This document shows, one piece after another, positions 7,882 through 17,624 of a DNA stretch of 64,000 bases. This DNA comes from Allobosea sp. CS1GBMeth4 (GTDB taxonomy: Bacteria; Pseudomonadota; Alphaproteobacteria; Rhizobiales; Beijerinckiaceae): the NCBI RefSeq assembly GCF_900185715.1, contig NZ_FYAS01000014.1, forward strand, positions 1-64,000, given 5' to 3'. The translations under genes and the position numbers were made by a program. The stretch's first letter is position 1. Each line of letters starts with the position of its first letter. The notes beneath the pieces are model-generated. The model did no database searches. It had not been told where the DNA came from and worked only from the letters and a program-made list of their open reading frames with translations.

Positions 7882-9819
7882 CTACTGGGCCGCGACGCGC
7901 GCGGGCTCGACCTCGTCGAGCATCCGCCGGTAGCCGGCGGCGCGGTCGTGGAAGATCTGGTGCCAGAGCTCGAGGCTGAGCAGCCCCCAGGTCTTGCGCG
8001 AGAAGCGCTCGCCCTTGTCGAAATTGGCGAGGATGGCGTCGCTGTTGAAGAATTCGCGACGGCGGTTCTTCTGGGTCGAGAAGATGTCGGCGACCATGCC
8101 GTTGAGCTCGCCCGAGAACCATTCCTTCAGCGGCACCGGGAAGCCCATCTTGTCGCGCCGCTGCGCCAGCTCCTGCGGCAGATCGGCGGCGAAGGTCGAC
8201 TTGATGAAATGCTTCATCTGGCCGCCCTTGAACTTGATGTCGGCCGGGATCGTCGCGGCGAACTCGACGACCGGGTGGTCGAGCAGCGGCACCCGCGATT
8301 CCAGCCCGTGCGCCATCGACATCCGGTCCTCGACCTGCAGCAGCGCCGGCAGCAGGCACTTGAAGTCGAAATGCGTCATCGAGTCGAAATAGGCCTCCTT
8401 GCGGACATTGCGCTCGGAATTGAAGATCGCCTGGAAGCGCGAGAACACGCCGGCGAGGTCGAGGGCCGACCAGTCGACCTCGCTGCCCATGTCGGCCGAG
8501 CGGTCGATCAGGCGGAAATAGCGCTCGTCGAGCGGACCGAACAGCCCCTTGGAGAAAAGCTGCCGGATCAGCGGCTTGTATTCCTGCAGCACCGTCAGAT
8601 GCGGGATGATCGATTCCGGCGTCACGACGAAGTTGCCGCTGTGCTGCGTGCCGTCGATCGAGGCCTTCAGGGCCTGTTCGAGATAGGCGATCAGATAGCG
8701 GGCGTAGCCGCCGAAGATTTCGTCGCCGCCCTGGCCGCCGAGCACGACCTTGACATGCTGCGCGGCGAGTTTCGACACCATGAACTGCGGAAACGAGCCG
8801 GGCCCGGCGACGGGCGTATCGAGGTGATAGACGACCTTCTCGATGCTGTCGCGGAAGTCGCTCGCGGTGATCTCGATCTGGTGCAGGTCGATGCCGCCGT
8901 CGCGGCAGGCGGCCTCGGCATAGGAGCTTTCGTCGTAGCCGGGGAACTCGGTGAACTTGCCATGGAAGCCGATCCGGCCCGACGCCTCCTCGCGCCCGGC
9001 GAGGATGCCGATCAGGCTGGAGTCGATGCCGCCCGAGATATAGGCGCCGACCGGCACGTCGGAGCGCAGATGAACCTTGACCGAGTCGGCGAGCCGGGCG
9101 CGCATCTCCTCGCCGAACCAGCGCGGCGTATGGCTCCAGTCGATGTCGTAATGCACGTCCCAATAGCGGAAGACGCGCACCTCGCCCTTCTCCACGGTCA
9201 GCGCATGCCCCGGCAGCAGGGTATGAACATGCCGGAACAGCGTCTTCTCGCCGATCGTGTACTGGAAGGTCATGTACTCCGCGAGCGCGTCCGGATCGGT
9301 CGCGATCTCGGGCAGCACCGGCAGCAGCGCCTTCATCTCGGAGGCGAAGTAGAGCGTGCCGTCGACCACCGTGTAGTAGAACGGCTTGATCCCGAAGCGG
9401 TCACGCGCGGCGAAGAAGCGCTCGCCGTCCCACAAGCCGAAGGCGAACATGCCGCGCAGGTGCTGCAGGCAATCGACGCCCCATCTCGCATAGGCCGCGA
9501 GCACGGTCTCGGTGTCGGAGGAGGACCGGAAATCCCAGCCGGATTTCAGCTCCGCCATCAGCTCGATGTAATTGTAGATCTCGCCGTTGAAGGTGATGAC
9601 CGTCCCGTCATTGCCGGCCATCGGCTGACGACCGGCGGGCGACAGGTCGATGATGGCGAGGCGGCGATGGGCAAGCCCGCAGATATCGCCCGGAGCGCAC
9701 CAGAAGCCATGGCCGTCAGGGCCACGATGGGCGATCAGTCGATTCATCGCGGCGAGCGCATTGGCAAGCTTCGCGACCGGCTGGCGCGTCAGGGAGACGG
9801 CGCCTGCAATTCCACACAT
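7882..9819 (-). CDS. Asparagine-synthetase-like glutamine amidotransferase, copy 1
   Basis: The 645-residue protein starts MCGIAGAV. Cys2 is the N-terminal nucleophile of class II glutamine amidotransferases, and RLIAHRGPDG and FNGEIYNY are the glutaminase-domain signatures. The synthetase domain carries the ATP pyrophosphatase loop SGGIDSS near residue 265. The ATG at 9819 is chosen because Cys2 must be next to the initiator. The fold makes asparagine from aspartate, but homologues in glycan loci (WbpS of Pseudomonas aeruginosa) amidate sugar carboxyl groups. Its position before two epimerase genes in an export operon favours a glycan role. It is the most divergent of the three copies here. 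Confidence 0.88.
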   Translation of the reverse strand: MCGIAGAVSLTRQPVAKLANALAAMNRLIAHRGPDGHGFWCAPGDICGLAHRRLAIIDLSPAGRQPMAGNDGTVITFNGEIYNYIELMAELKSGWDFRSSSDTETVLAAYARWGVDCLQHLRGMFAFGLWDGERFFAARDRFGIKPFYYTVVDGTLYFASEMKALLPVLPEIATDPDALAEYMTFQYTIGEKTLFRHVHTLLPGHALTVEKGEVRVFRYWDVHYDIDWSHTPRWFGEEMRARLADSVKVHLRSDVPVGAYISGGIDSSLIGILAGREEASGRIGFHGKFTEFPGYDESSYAEAACRDGGIDLHQIEITASDFRDSIEKVVYHLDTPVAGPGSFPQFMVSKLAAQHVKVVLGGQGGDEIFGGYARYLIAYLEQALKASIDGTQHSGNFVVTPESIIPHLTVLQEYKPLIRQLFSKGLFGPLDERYFRLIDRSADMGSEVDWSALDLAGVFSRFQAIFNSERNVRKEAYFDSMTHFDFKCLLPALLQVEDRMSMAHGLESRVPLLDHPVVEFAATIPADIKFKGGQMKHFIKSTFAADLPQELAQRRDKMGFPVPLKEWFSGELNGMVADIFSTQKNRRREFFNSDAILANFDKGERFSRKTWGLLSLELWHQIFHDRAAGYRRMLDEVEPARVAAQ

Positions 9820-9946
9820 GAATAGACCTTCTCTGCCGTCGGCCTCCTCGCAGCCAGGAGGCATCGACCTTAGCGAGACGAATTTGGATGACGCCGTTTA
9901 GCAGGCCGGTCGCAACTTGTCAGCTTCGCCCTCGCGGCCCCGACGG

Positions 9947-11845
9947 TCACATCGTGACGCCGAAGCGTTCGCCCCAGATGCCGAGGTTCACGATCCGCCA
10001 GAGCGTGAAATCGAGTGGACGTCCGCCGTCCAGCATGTCCTTGGCGAGCGCGCGCACGCCGTCGGCATTCATCAGCCCGGGATAACGGACGAGCGTCTTC
10101 TCGATGCCGTCCTCGACCAGACCGCGCAGCGGCCCGCGGAACCAGATCTGTTCCGGCGTCGCGAAGCCGAGCTTGTCGCGGCGCTCCCGTACGATCTCGG
10201 GCAGGACGTGGCTCATCCCCTTGCGCAGCACGCGCTTGGTATCTCCGCCGACGATCTTGTGGTCGTTGCCGAGCGCGAGGTCGAACTCGACCAGCGGGTG
10301 ATCGAGGAAAGGGACCCGCGCCTCGATCGAATGCGCCATCGAGTTCCTGTCCTCCCAATGCAGCAGCATCGCGAGATTGGAACCATAGGTCATCGTCAGG
10401 CACAGCGAGCGGATATCGGTGACCGGCGGCAGGCCGAGCTCGTCGCTGGCCAGCTGAAAGGCGCCTTTCGGATTGCCGGCCTCACGCAGTATGTCGGTGC
10501 CGAGCCAATCATGTTGCGTCAGCGCCCGATGCTGGCGCCGCAGCACACCGGCGAGGTTCGCAGGCAGCAGCGGCACGAGATGGTTGCGGATCTGCTCGTA
10601 GATCGAGGTGCCATGATAGCGATTGCGCTCGACGATGGTGCGCAGCAACTGGTCGAACTGACGCCGCCGAGTCAGGTCGGCCATATAATAGGGAAAGCTG
10701 CCATGGTAGCCGGCGAGTTGCTCGTCGGCGCCCTGCCCGTCGAGCATCACCTTGACGCCGACCCGGCGCGCCTCCTCGAACACGCACCATTGCGCGAAGA
10801 TCGAAGTCGAACCGAAGGGCTCGTCCTGATGCCAGGTGATGTCGGAGGCGCGCTGGAAGACGTCCTCGGCCTTTGGAAAGATGTAGTGCGGATCGGTATG
10901 AGCATGCGCCACGACCGCATCCATGAACGGCTTTTCGTCGACGCTCTTTTCGGCGTAGCAGGCCGAGACGGTGTTGACCCTCGAACCACCGGTGCCCGAG
11001 CCCATCATCTCGGACATCAGGCACACGATGCTCGACGAATCGAGACCGCCCGACAGGCAGGAGCCGACCGGCACGTCCGAGCGCAGATGGAGCCGCACGG
11101 AGTCGGTCAGCAATTCACGGAAGCGCGCGGCGGCCTCGCCCTCGGAGATCGACAGCGCGCCTGCCGTCGCGGGATACCAGCGCCGCACCGCGACGGTCAG
11201 CGGCCCTGACCCGCTGGCGTCGACCATGGCGCATTCGCCGCCGCGCAACTGCGCCACGCCGTCGAACATCGTCTCGGCGGTATGGTCGGCGATGCCGGAG
11301 GCGAGGAAGTCGTGGACGCGCGCGATGTTCATGCGGCCGCCGAGCCCGGGCAGACCGAGCAGCTGCTTGATCTCCGAAGCGAAGGCGGCGCCACGCGGCG
11401 TGGCGAAGAAATAGAGGGGCTTGATGCCGTAGCGGTCGCGCGCCGCGAACAGCTTCTTGTCGCGGTCGTCCCAGATCAGGAAGGCGAACATGCCGCGCAG
11501 CCGTCGAAGCGCATCCTCGCCCCACAGCATGTAGGCGCGCAACAGGACTTCGGAATCCGAATCGCTGACGAAGACCTCGCCCCGTGCGCGCATTTCCTCG
11601 CGCAGCTCGATGTAGTTGTAGATCTCGCCGTTGAAGACGAGGTGATAACGGCCGGAGGCGTCGGCCATGGGCTGCAGCCCGGCGTCGGAGACATCGATGA
11701 TCGCAAGGCGTCGATGGCCGAGCGCGACCGGGCCGGCGGCACTCCCATAGACCTGCCAACCGCGGCCATCAGGCCCGCGATGCGCAACGATATCGATGCG
11801 CGCCGGATCGGGCTCGAAGCCGACAGAAGCAAACAGGCCGCACAT
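9947..11845 (-). CDS. Asparagine-synthetase-like glutamine amidotransferase, copy 2
   Basis: The 632-residue protein starts MCGLFASVGF with nucleophile Cys2. It contains IVAHRGPDGRGW, FNGEIYNY and the ATP loop LSGGLDSSS, so both catalytic domains look intact. The start at 11845 restores Cys2; upstream in-frame sequence is arginine-rich and unlikely to be coding. It is the first gene of the leftward operon, with its promoter in the divergent region 11846-12106. It closely resembles copy 3 at 17625-19517 (near-identical runs around VALGHRRLAIIDVSDAG), much more than copy 1. That points to duplication within the locus. I infer sugar-carboxylate amidation rather than free asparagine synthesis. 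Confidence 0.88.
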   Translation of the reverse strand: MCGLFASVGFEPDPARIDIVAHRGPDGRGWQVYGSAAGPVALGHRRLAIIDVSDAGLQPMADASGRYHLVFNGEIYNYIELREEMRARGEVFVSDSDSEVLLRAYMLWGEDALRRLRGMFAFLIWDDRDKKLFAARDRYGIKPLYFFATPRGAAFASEIKQLLGLPGLGGRMNIARVHDFLASGIADHTAETMFDGVAQLRGGECAMVDASGSGPLTVAVRRWYPATAGALSISEGEAAARFRELLTDSVRLHLRSDVPVGSCLSGGLDSSSIVCLMSEMMGSGTGGSRVNTVSACYAEKSVDEKPFMDAVVAHAHTDPHYIFPKAEDVFQRASDITWHQDEPFGSTSIFAQWCVFEEARRVGVKVMLDGQGADEQLAGYHGSFPYYMADLTRRRQFDQLLRTIVERNRYHGTSIYEQIRNHLVPLLPANLAGVLRRQHRALTQHDWLGTDILREAGNPKGAFQLASDELGLPPVTDIRSLCLTMTYGSNLAMLLHWEDRNSMAHSIEARVPFLDHPLVEFDLALGNDHKIVGGDTKRVLRKGMSHVLPEIVRERRDKLGFATPEQIWFRGPLRGLVEDGIEKTLVRYPGLMNADGVRALAKDMLDGGRPLDFTLWRIVNLGIWGERFGVTM

Positions 11846-12106
11846 GCGCAGGAATCTCCATCGGCGAGAGAGGCTCCTCTTATCTGAGCAGTGTCTGCGG
11901 CGAAAGCCCGGCGCATGGGGTCCGGCCACTCAGCTCTCTCGCCGGTCGGTCTTGCCCCTGCTGGCCGTCCCGATTGGACCTTGCCGGCGAAAATGACTAT
12001 CAGCCGCGCTGGTGCCACGCCGGCTCGCGGCGGGGGCGGCGTTGAGGACTGCAGGCTGCATGTCCATGCGAAGATGGGATGCGGATTTGATTGGGACATG
12101 GGCGCG

Positions 12107-13609
12107 ATGAAGATCCTGCTCCTGCATGACCTCATGCCGGCGCGGCCATTGCGCCGCCAGCTCGCCAACCAGTGTTTCCTGCTCCAGAAATACCGCCCGG
12201 GGACCGAAACCGTTCTGCACGCGGCCGGCGATCCGGTCGACGACGCGCTGCGGCATGGCGACTTCGACGCGATCGTGCTCGATGTCTCGTTCCTGTGCTG
12301 GCGCTGGGTGAAGCCCCGATCGATGTTCGAGGCGTTCCTGCGCGATTACGCCTGGGTGCCGGCGCACCCTGCGGTCAAGCTGGCCTTTCCTCAGGACGAT
12401 TATGATCACCAGGCGGTGCTGGACGAGTGGCTGTCGTCCTGGCGGGTCGACGTGGTCTTTTCTCCGCTCGCGCATCTGGCGACCGTTCTTTACCCGAAGA
12501 CCGCGCAGACCGGGCAGATTCGCCCCTTCCTCACCGGCTATGTCGACGATGTCGACCTCGCCATCGCCGAGCGCGGCCGTCTGCCGATCGCCGAGCGCCG
12601 GCTCGACCTCGCCTATCGGGCCCGGCCGCTGCTGCCGAATTTCGGCGAGCTCGGCCGGCTGAAGACGCGCATCGCCGAGGTCGTCGCGCCGGCTGCACGC
12701 CAGGCCGGGCTCGTCGTCGATGTCTCGACCGATCCGGCCGATACGATCTTCGGCGACGGCTGGCTGAACTTCCTCGGGTCGGCGCGCTATGTGCTGGGGA
12801 CGCCGAGCGGCTCCAGCGTGATCGATGCACACGGCGAGATCGGCGCTGCGATCGCAGCCTTCACGGCGGCGCATCCCGGCGCCTCCTTCGATGAGATCAC
12901 CCGGGCCTGCGTGCCGCCGGAGGCGACGCGACATCGCATGGAGGCCTTGTCGCCGCGCGTGTTCGAAACGGCGCTGAGCGGCGCCTGCCAGATCCTGGTG
13001 CGCGGCGAGTACGGGCCGCTCGAGCCGGACCGGCACTATATTCCGCTCGAGCCCGACTTCTCGAATCTCGAGGCGGTGATCGCGCGGCTCGGCGACCATG
13101 AGCGGGCCCAGCGCATCGCCGACGACTGCTTCACGCTCGTCACCACGGCCGACGAGCTGCATTATCGCCACGCCGCGGACGCGCTCGAACGCGCGGTGGC
13201 GGAGCGCTGGCTGGCGCGCGGCGACACGGAACGGGCGCAGCGAATCACGGCACGGCAGCCGGTTTCCACGGCGGAGGTGGTCGAGCGCGCCCTGTGTGCG
13301 GATATTCGGGGACGCCAGGGACTGCTCGGCGGGTTGGCCGGCCAGCTCGCCGGGGCGACGACCGGCGACCCGATCCAGATCAGCCGCTTCAACGAGCTCG
13401 GGCTCGTGGTGGCGAGCCGCTGGCAGCAGCTCGCCGGTCATGCCAGAGCCGAGACCGCGCGGGCCGAGGCGGAGCGGGACCGGACGGCGATCCTGCTGCA
13501 GCAGCTCGCCGCGGTCGAGGCCCGCGTCGAAGGATACGAGAATGCCTCGATTGCCAGGCTCGCCCGCATGATGGCAAAACGCCTGCTCCGGCGCCTCGGG
13601 TTGCGCTAG
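12107..13609 (+). CDS. CgeB-like glycosyltransferase domain protein with C-terminal coiled coil
   Basis: The protein of about 500 residues starts MKILLLHDLMP; an in-frame ATG at 12098 is equally possible. The motifs FPQDDYD, LTGYVDD, LAYRARPL, FLGSARYVLGT, SPRVFE, GEYG and HYIPLEPDFSN recur in the same order in the C-terminal half of the protein at 22480-25110. This defines a shared domain resembling CgeB/YkvP-type GT-B enzymes, where the final acidic/HYIPL/SN region forms the nucleotide-sugar site. The last 70 residues are rich in Ala, Glu and Arg with a coiled-coil pattern and a basic tail. It is the first gene of the rightward series, divergent from the amidotransferase copy 2. Acceptor and donor are unknown. 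Confidence 0.7.
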   Translation: MKILLLHDLMPARPLRRQLANQCFLLQKYRPGTETVLHAAGDPVDDALRHGDFDAIVLDVSFLCWRWVKPRSMFEAFLRDYAWVPAHPAVKLAFPQDDYDHQAVLDEWLSSWRVDVVFSPLAHLATVLYPKTAQTGQIRPFLTGYVDDVDLAIAERGRLPIAERRLDLAYRARPLLPNFGELGRLKTRIAEVVAPAARQAGLVVDVSTDPADTIFGDGWLNFLGSARYVLGTPSGSSVIDAHGEIGAAIAAFTAAHPGASFDEITRACVPPEATRHRMEALSPRVFETALSGACQILVRGEYGPLEPDRHYIPLEPDFSNLEAVIARLGDHERAQRIADDCFTLVTTADELHYRHAADALERAVAERWLARGDTERAQRITARQPVSTAEVVERALCADIRGRQGLLGGLAGQLAGATTGDPIQISRFNELGLVVASRWQQLAGHARAETARAEAERDRTAILLQQLAAVEARVEGYENASIARLARMMAKRLLRRLGLR

Positions 13610-13633
13610 TTCGCGGGCTTGCCCGCTTCAGGA

Positions 13634-14509
13634 ATGGATTGTTCGATGGCGTTCGGTGTCGACGAGCTTGCGGCGGGGGTCCGGCGCCTCGGTGTCCGGG
13701 AGGGCCACACCGTTCTCGTCCGCGCCGCCCTCAAGGCGATCGGCCCGGTCGAGGGCGGTGCTGCGCGCGGCTTGATCGAGGCCGTGCTGTCGGTGATCGG
13801 CCCCACCGGCACGATGGTGGGGCTCGCCTTCACCCCGGCCTATCCGCGCGGCAACCGCAATCCCGCGCATGTCTGGCGGCCCGGCACGCCGAGCGCGACC
13901 GGCGGGCTCGCCTCGGCGATGATGAACTGGCCGAAGGCATTCGGCAGCCGCCATCCCACCAATGGCTTCATCGCCATCGGTGCGCGCGCCGAGGAATTGC
14001 TGGCCGATCACGACCATACCAAGCCGTGCTTCCATCCGATGAACCGGATCGTCGAATGGGGCGGGCATATGGTCCTGGTCGGCTGCGTCAGCTCGAGCCC
14101 GGGATTCTCGACCGTGCACCTGGCGCAGGAACATCTCGGCCTTTCGACACAGACGATCCGCCCCGGCCTGTTCGGCAGCTATTTCGAGAATGATGGCAAG
14201 GTCGAGTGGTTCGCGCGCATCGACGAACCCGGCTGCAGCATGGGATTCAGTAAATTCTATGCCGACTATGTCCGCGAAGGGGAGCTTCGCGTCGGCGATG
14301 TCGGCGATGCCTATTCGCTCGGCATCGATGCCGCTGCGGCCTACGAGATTGAACGGCGCAAGCTCGAGCGTGATCATCGCGCCGCGCTCTGCGACCGCCC
14401 CGATTGCTATGGTTGCCGCGGGATCTGGCGGTACAATAAAAAAGATTGGCCGCGCTATTGGGGACGTGAATACGGGCGCCGCGTGCTTTCGCGGTTGAGG
14501 CTCGGATAG
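13634..14509 (+). CDS. AAC(3)-family N-acetyltransferase, probably acting on an amino sugar
   Basis: This protein of about 290 residues matches the antibiotic 3-N-acetyltransferase fold. It has LGVREGHTVLVRAALKAIG near the start, the segment GTMVGLAFTPAY, and LVGCVSSSPGFSTVHLAQEH, which corresponds to the catalytic His region of AAC(3) enzymes. The C-terminus carries a cysteine-rich CDRPDCYGC motif. ATG codons at 13634 and 13646 are both plausible. Members in polysaccharide loci are thought to acetylate amino groups of sugars rather than drugs. Its place between two glycan enzymes, 24 bases after the CgeB-like gene, supports that. Resistance activity is not implied. Confidence 0.75.
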   Translation: MDCSMAFGVDELAAGVRRLGVREGHTVLVRAALKAIGPVEGGAARGLIEAVLSVIGPTGTMVGLAFTPAYPRGNRNPAHVWRPGTPSATGGLASAMMNWPKAFGSRHPTNGFIAIGARAEELLADHDHTKPCFHPMNRIVEWGGHMVLVGCVSSSPGFSTVHLAQEHLGLSTQTIRPGLFGSYFENDGKVEWFARIDEPGCSMGFSKFYADYVREGELRVGDVGDAYSLGIDAAAAYEIERRKLERDHRAALCDRPDCYGCRGIWRYNKKDWPRYWGREYGRRVLSRLRLG

Positions 14510-14765
14510 TCATGCCGGCATCCCTGTCGATGCCGGAGCATGCGTCCGGGGTTGTTGGCCGTTCGGAGCTCTGGAGAACTGCCCCTTGCGGTTTGGTCCT
14601 TCCCCGAACTGACCCAAATTGGGCCGAGACCCCTGACGCTGCCTTGGTCAGCTTGCCGGCAGCGCAAAAAAATGGCATGCGGGCCGGCCCGTGATCGAGG
14701 TTCCATGCAGCGGCTGTTTGCCTGCTCCCGGTCCGGGAGCCGGCGATCATTGAGGGCGGTAGGCC

Positions 14766-16064
14766 GTGTTGCAGGACGTGCATGAGGAGCCGATTCCGGT
14801 GAGTGCGGCAGCGCGGCGCCATGTCGAGCTGACCGTGCGGAGCTGGCTGGGCCTGCCGGAAGACGATCCGACGCCGGTGCCGGCGATGCCGGAAAGGCTG
14901 GTCCGCCTGTTCTTGCGCAGCGAGGAGTGGGAGATCGCCTCGCGCGACCAATGGGGCAATTTCGAGCACGGCCTGGCCGACAACGCGCTGCGCGGAGCGT
15001 TGTGGGAGCCCGAGGTCGATCAGTGGGTCGAAGCGGTCGGGCGCCAGCTCCCGTCGACGGCCAGGCGCCTGCCGATGTGGCCGCATGGCCACCGCTTCGC
15101 GCTGTGCCTGTCACATGATGTCGACGCCATCTCGACGCAGTATTCCAGGTTGCAGCTCCTGCGATTGAAACGCCGTGAGTTGCTGGCGCGGGCCACGCGC
15201 AGCAAGGAGGAGGAGCGCTTCCTGAGCGACTTCCCGCGCGCCTATTCCCTTCTGGCGGCGGGGCGTGGCAACGACGTCGCATCCGCGACGAGCGAGTCGA
15301 TGGAGCGCGCCATTGCCGTCGAGGACGAGTTCGGGATCAGGGGATCCTACTTCTTCCCGGTCTGGCCGCCGCGCGAGGACAGCCCCTATGACTGCCTTTA
15401 TGAGGCGGATGATCGCTATACCTATCGCGGTCGGCAGATGACGGCACGCGACATCATGATCGAGCTGGCACAGCAGGGGCATGATGTCGGCCTGCACGGG
15501 GGCTACCATACCGCGTTGAAGCTCGAGAACTTCCTGCACGAGAAGCACCTGCTGGAAGACGAAACCGGATTGTCGATCACCACGACGCGGCAGCACTGGC
15601 TGCACTGGGATGCGAGGATCACCCCCCGGCTTCACCAGCAGGCGGGCATCACAGCCGACTCCACGCTCGGCTATAATCGCAATGTGGGGTTCCGCGCCGG
15701 CACTTCGAAGCCGTATCGCTTCTTCGACGTCGGTCAGGACTGCGTGCTCGATCTGATCGAGCTGCCGATGGTCCTGATGGACGGCTCCGTCTTCTCGACC
15801 GTCGCGCTCGAGATGGACCTGGCGCGGTCCAAGCGCCTGGCGAAGCGGATCATAGACAGTACGATCGCGACCGAAGGCTGCGTCTCGCTGCTCTTCCACC
15901 CCGAGAACCTCGCCGACCCCGATACGTTCGCCCTCTATCGCTGGTGCGTGGCGTATTGCATGGAGCAGGGGGCCTGGGGCGCGTCGGTGAAGCAGATCGA
16001 ACTCTGGTGGCGCGAGAGGCTGGCAAAGCTGGCTGCCGCGGGCGATACCGAGGTTGCCGCCTGA
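14766..16064 (+). CDS. Polysaccharide deacetylase (NodB-type) without signal peptide
   Basis: The 432-residue protein has a NodB-type core after an N-terminal region of about 110 residues. The metal-binding motif is in CLSHDVDAIS, the second histidine motif is LHGGYHTAL, the RAGTSKPYRF segment is a later conserved motif, and LLFHPEN supplies the final catalytic His. These enzymes remove N- or O-acetyl groups from sugars. No signal peptide or membrane segment is visible, so cytoplasmic action on lipid-linked intermediates is likely. The start is a GTG at 14766 preceded by GAGGGCGG; a GTG at 14778 is an alternative. It lies next to an AAC(3)-type acetyltransferase, which suggests deacetylation coupled to re-acylation. 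Confidence 0.8.
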   Translation: MLQDVHEEPIPVSAAARRHVELTVRSWLGLPEDDPTPVPAMPERLVRLFLRSEEWEIASRDQWGNFEHGLADNALRGALWEPEVDQWVEAVGRQLPSTARRLPMWPHGHRFALCLSHDVDAISTQYSRLQLLRLKRRELLARATRSKEEERFLSDFPRAYSLLAAGRGNDVASATSESMERAIAVEDEFGIRGSYFFPVWPPREDSPYDCLYEADDRYTYRGRQMTARDIMIELAQQGHDVGLHGGYHTALKLENFLHEKHLLEDETGLSITTTRQHWLHWDARITPRLHQQAGITADSTLGYNRNVGFRAGTSKPYRFFDVGQDCVLDLIELPMVLMDGSVFSTVALEMDLARSKRLAKRIIDSTIATEGCVSLLFHPENLADPDTFALYRWCVAYCMEQGAWGASVKQIELWWRERLAKLAAAGDTEVAA

Positions 16065-16097
16065 TGCCGGTGCGATGCAGGTAGTTCACTGAGCGCT

Positions 16098-17612
16098 ATG
16101 ATGAATGATCAATCGCTGGATCGGCGGCCGAGACTCTGCCTGATTTCATTCTCGCCGATCGCCGACGATGCGCGCGTCCGTCGCCATGCCGACACGCTCA
16201 TGGCGGCAGGCTGGGATGTGGTCGCGGTCGGGCTGCCAGGGGCCAAATCGACTCCCCCGGCCTGGAAGATCATCGACACCTTGCCTGCATTGGCTGCGCC
16301 GAGCGCGCCGGAGGCGCCGCAGGAGCCTGCAGAAGGCGCTGGTGACGGGGCTCCCGACGATGCGGTCGCGGTCGTGCCCGCTGCGAGCGAGCCGCAGGGA
16401 CGGCCTCCGAGAAGCTTCGTGAGACGGCTCCTGGCCTTCTGCTACTGGCGCACGCTCGGCCTCGCCCAACGCCTTCAGCAGGCGAGCGGAATACCGGTCC
16501 GCAGCATCATCCAGCGCATCATCAACCTGCCCGGCACGATCAGCCGTCGTCTGGTCACGCCGCTGGTCCGGCGTTTCGTCCCGCAGCAGATGAAGGAGAT
16601 GACGCTCAGCCAGATGCGGAGCTATCTCCCGCTGCTCAAGGCCCATGTCAGCCGCAAGGCGGCGCTCGACATCTACTGGTCCTGGGGCAACATGCAGGAG
16701 ATGTATCAAAAGGCGCAGGGCGTCGAGGCCGATCTGTGGATCGCCAATGACTGGTCGACCTTGCCGATCGTCGCCCGCCTGATCGAGGAGAAGGGCGGCG
16801 TCTATCTCTATGACAGCCACGAGTTCGCGACCGAGGAATATCCCAACGATCCCTGGTGGCGGCTTTTCACGCAGCCTGTCGCCAAGGCTGTCGAGCGGAC
16901 CTACATCGCGGGCGCCAGGCACAGCTTCTCGGTCTCGCCGGGGATTTCGAAGGCGTTGAACGCGCTCTATCGCCTCTCGCCGCCAAACGAAGTGCTGCGC
17001 AACATGCCGGGGCGGATCGATCTCTCCTTCCGCCCGACGGGCGAGCGCATCGAAGTGCTCTATCACGGCATCCTGTCGCCCTCGCGCGGGCTCGAGGCCG
17101 CGATCCGGAGCGTTCCGCAATGGCGTCCGGAATTCCATCTGACGATCAGGGGCCCCGGCAGTCCGGCCTATCTCGCCTCCCTGCGCAAGCTCATCAGGCA
17201 GACCGGCGTCAACGATCGGGTGACGCTGGCCGAACCCCTGCCGATGATCGAGCTCGTCCGCGCCGCAACCGCCTTCGACATCGGGTTCTTCGCCCTGCTC
17301 GACGATTCCCCGCAGAACAAATACGTGCTGCCCAACAAGTTCTTCGAGTACGTCAATGCCGGGCTGGCGCTATGCGTTTCCGACTGTCCGGATATGGCCG
17401 AGCTGCTGAATCGGCATGATCTCGGTGTCCTGATGAAGTCGACGTCTCCCGACGATATCGCCCGAGCGATCAACAGCCTGGATCGGGCCGGCATCGACCG
17501 CTTCAAGCGTCATTCCATCGCCGCCGCCGAAACCCTGTGCTGGGAGGCGGAACAGGAGAAATTGCTGCGTGCCTGCAATCAGGCTATTGGGCGCACCGTC
17601 GTGGCGGCCTGA
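16098..17612 (+). CDS. GT4-family glycosyltransferase
   Basis: The 504-residue protein begins with a Rossmann-like segment LCLISFSPIADDARVRRHA. It ends with GT4 donor-site motifs (VLYHGILSPSRGLEAAI and LPNKFFEYVNAGLALCVSD, the latter containing the E-x-E-like nucleotide-sugar grip). Residues about 70-175 form an extra basic/proline segment between the two Rossmann halves. It is a close paralogue of the proteins at 25266-26651 and 26680-27843, which carry the same SxxxDxRVxR and HGxxxxxRGLE motifs. It lies 12 bases upstream of amidotransferase copy 3. It likely transfers one sugar of the repeat unit on the cytoplasmic side. Confidence 0.85.
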   Translation: MMNDQSLDRRPRLCLISFSPIADDARVRRHADTLMAAGWDVVAVGLPGAKSTPPAWKIIDTLPALAAPSAPEAPQEPAEGAGDGAPDDAVAVVPAASEPQGRPPRSFVRRLLAFCYWRTLGLAQRLQQASGIPVRSIIQRIINLPGTISRRLVTPLVRRFVPQQMKEMTLSQMRSYLPLLKAHVSRKAALDIYWSWGNMQEMYQKAQGVEADLWIANDWSTLPIVARLIEEKGGVYLYDSHEFATEEYPNDPWWRLFTQPVAKAVERTYIAGARHSFSVSPGISKALNALYRLSPPNEVLRNMPGRIDLSFRPTGERIEVLYHGILSPSRGLEAAIRSVPQWRPEFHLTIRGPGSPAYLASLRKLIRQTGVNDRVTLAEPLPMIELVRAATAFDIGFFALLDDSPQNKYVLPNKFFEYVNAGLALCVSDCPDMAELLNRHDLGVLMKSTSPDDIARAINSLDRAGIDRFKRHSIAAAETLCWEAEQEKLLRACNQAIGRTVVAA

Positions 17613-17624
17613 GCGGATCCTGGC

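Noticed and set aside
7873..9825. 650-residue plus-strand open frame opposite amidotransferase copy 1
   Set aside because: It covers the full AsnB-like gene on the other strand and has no recognisable domain.
13634..14509. Aminoglycoside resistance gene
   Set aside because: The fold matches AAC(3), but the position inside a glycan assembly series and the extra cysteine-rich tail make a sugar acetyltransferase more likely; drug resistance is not claimed.
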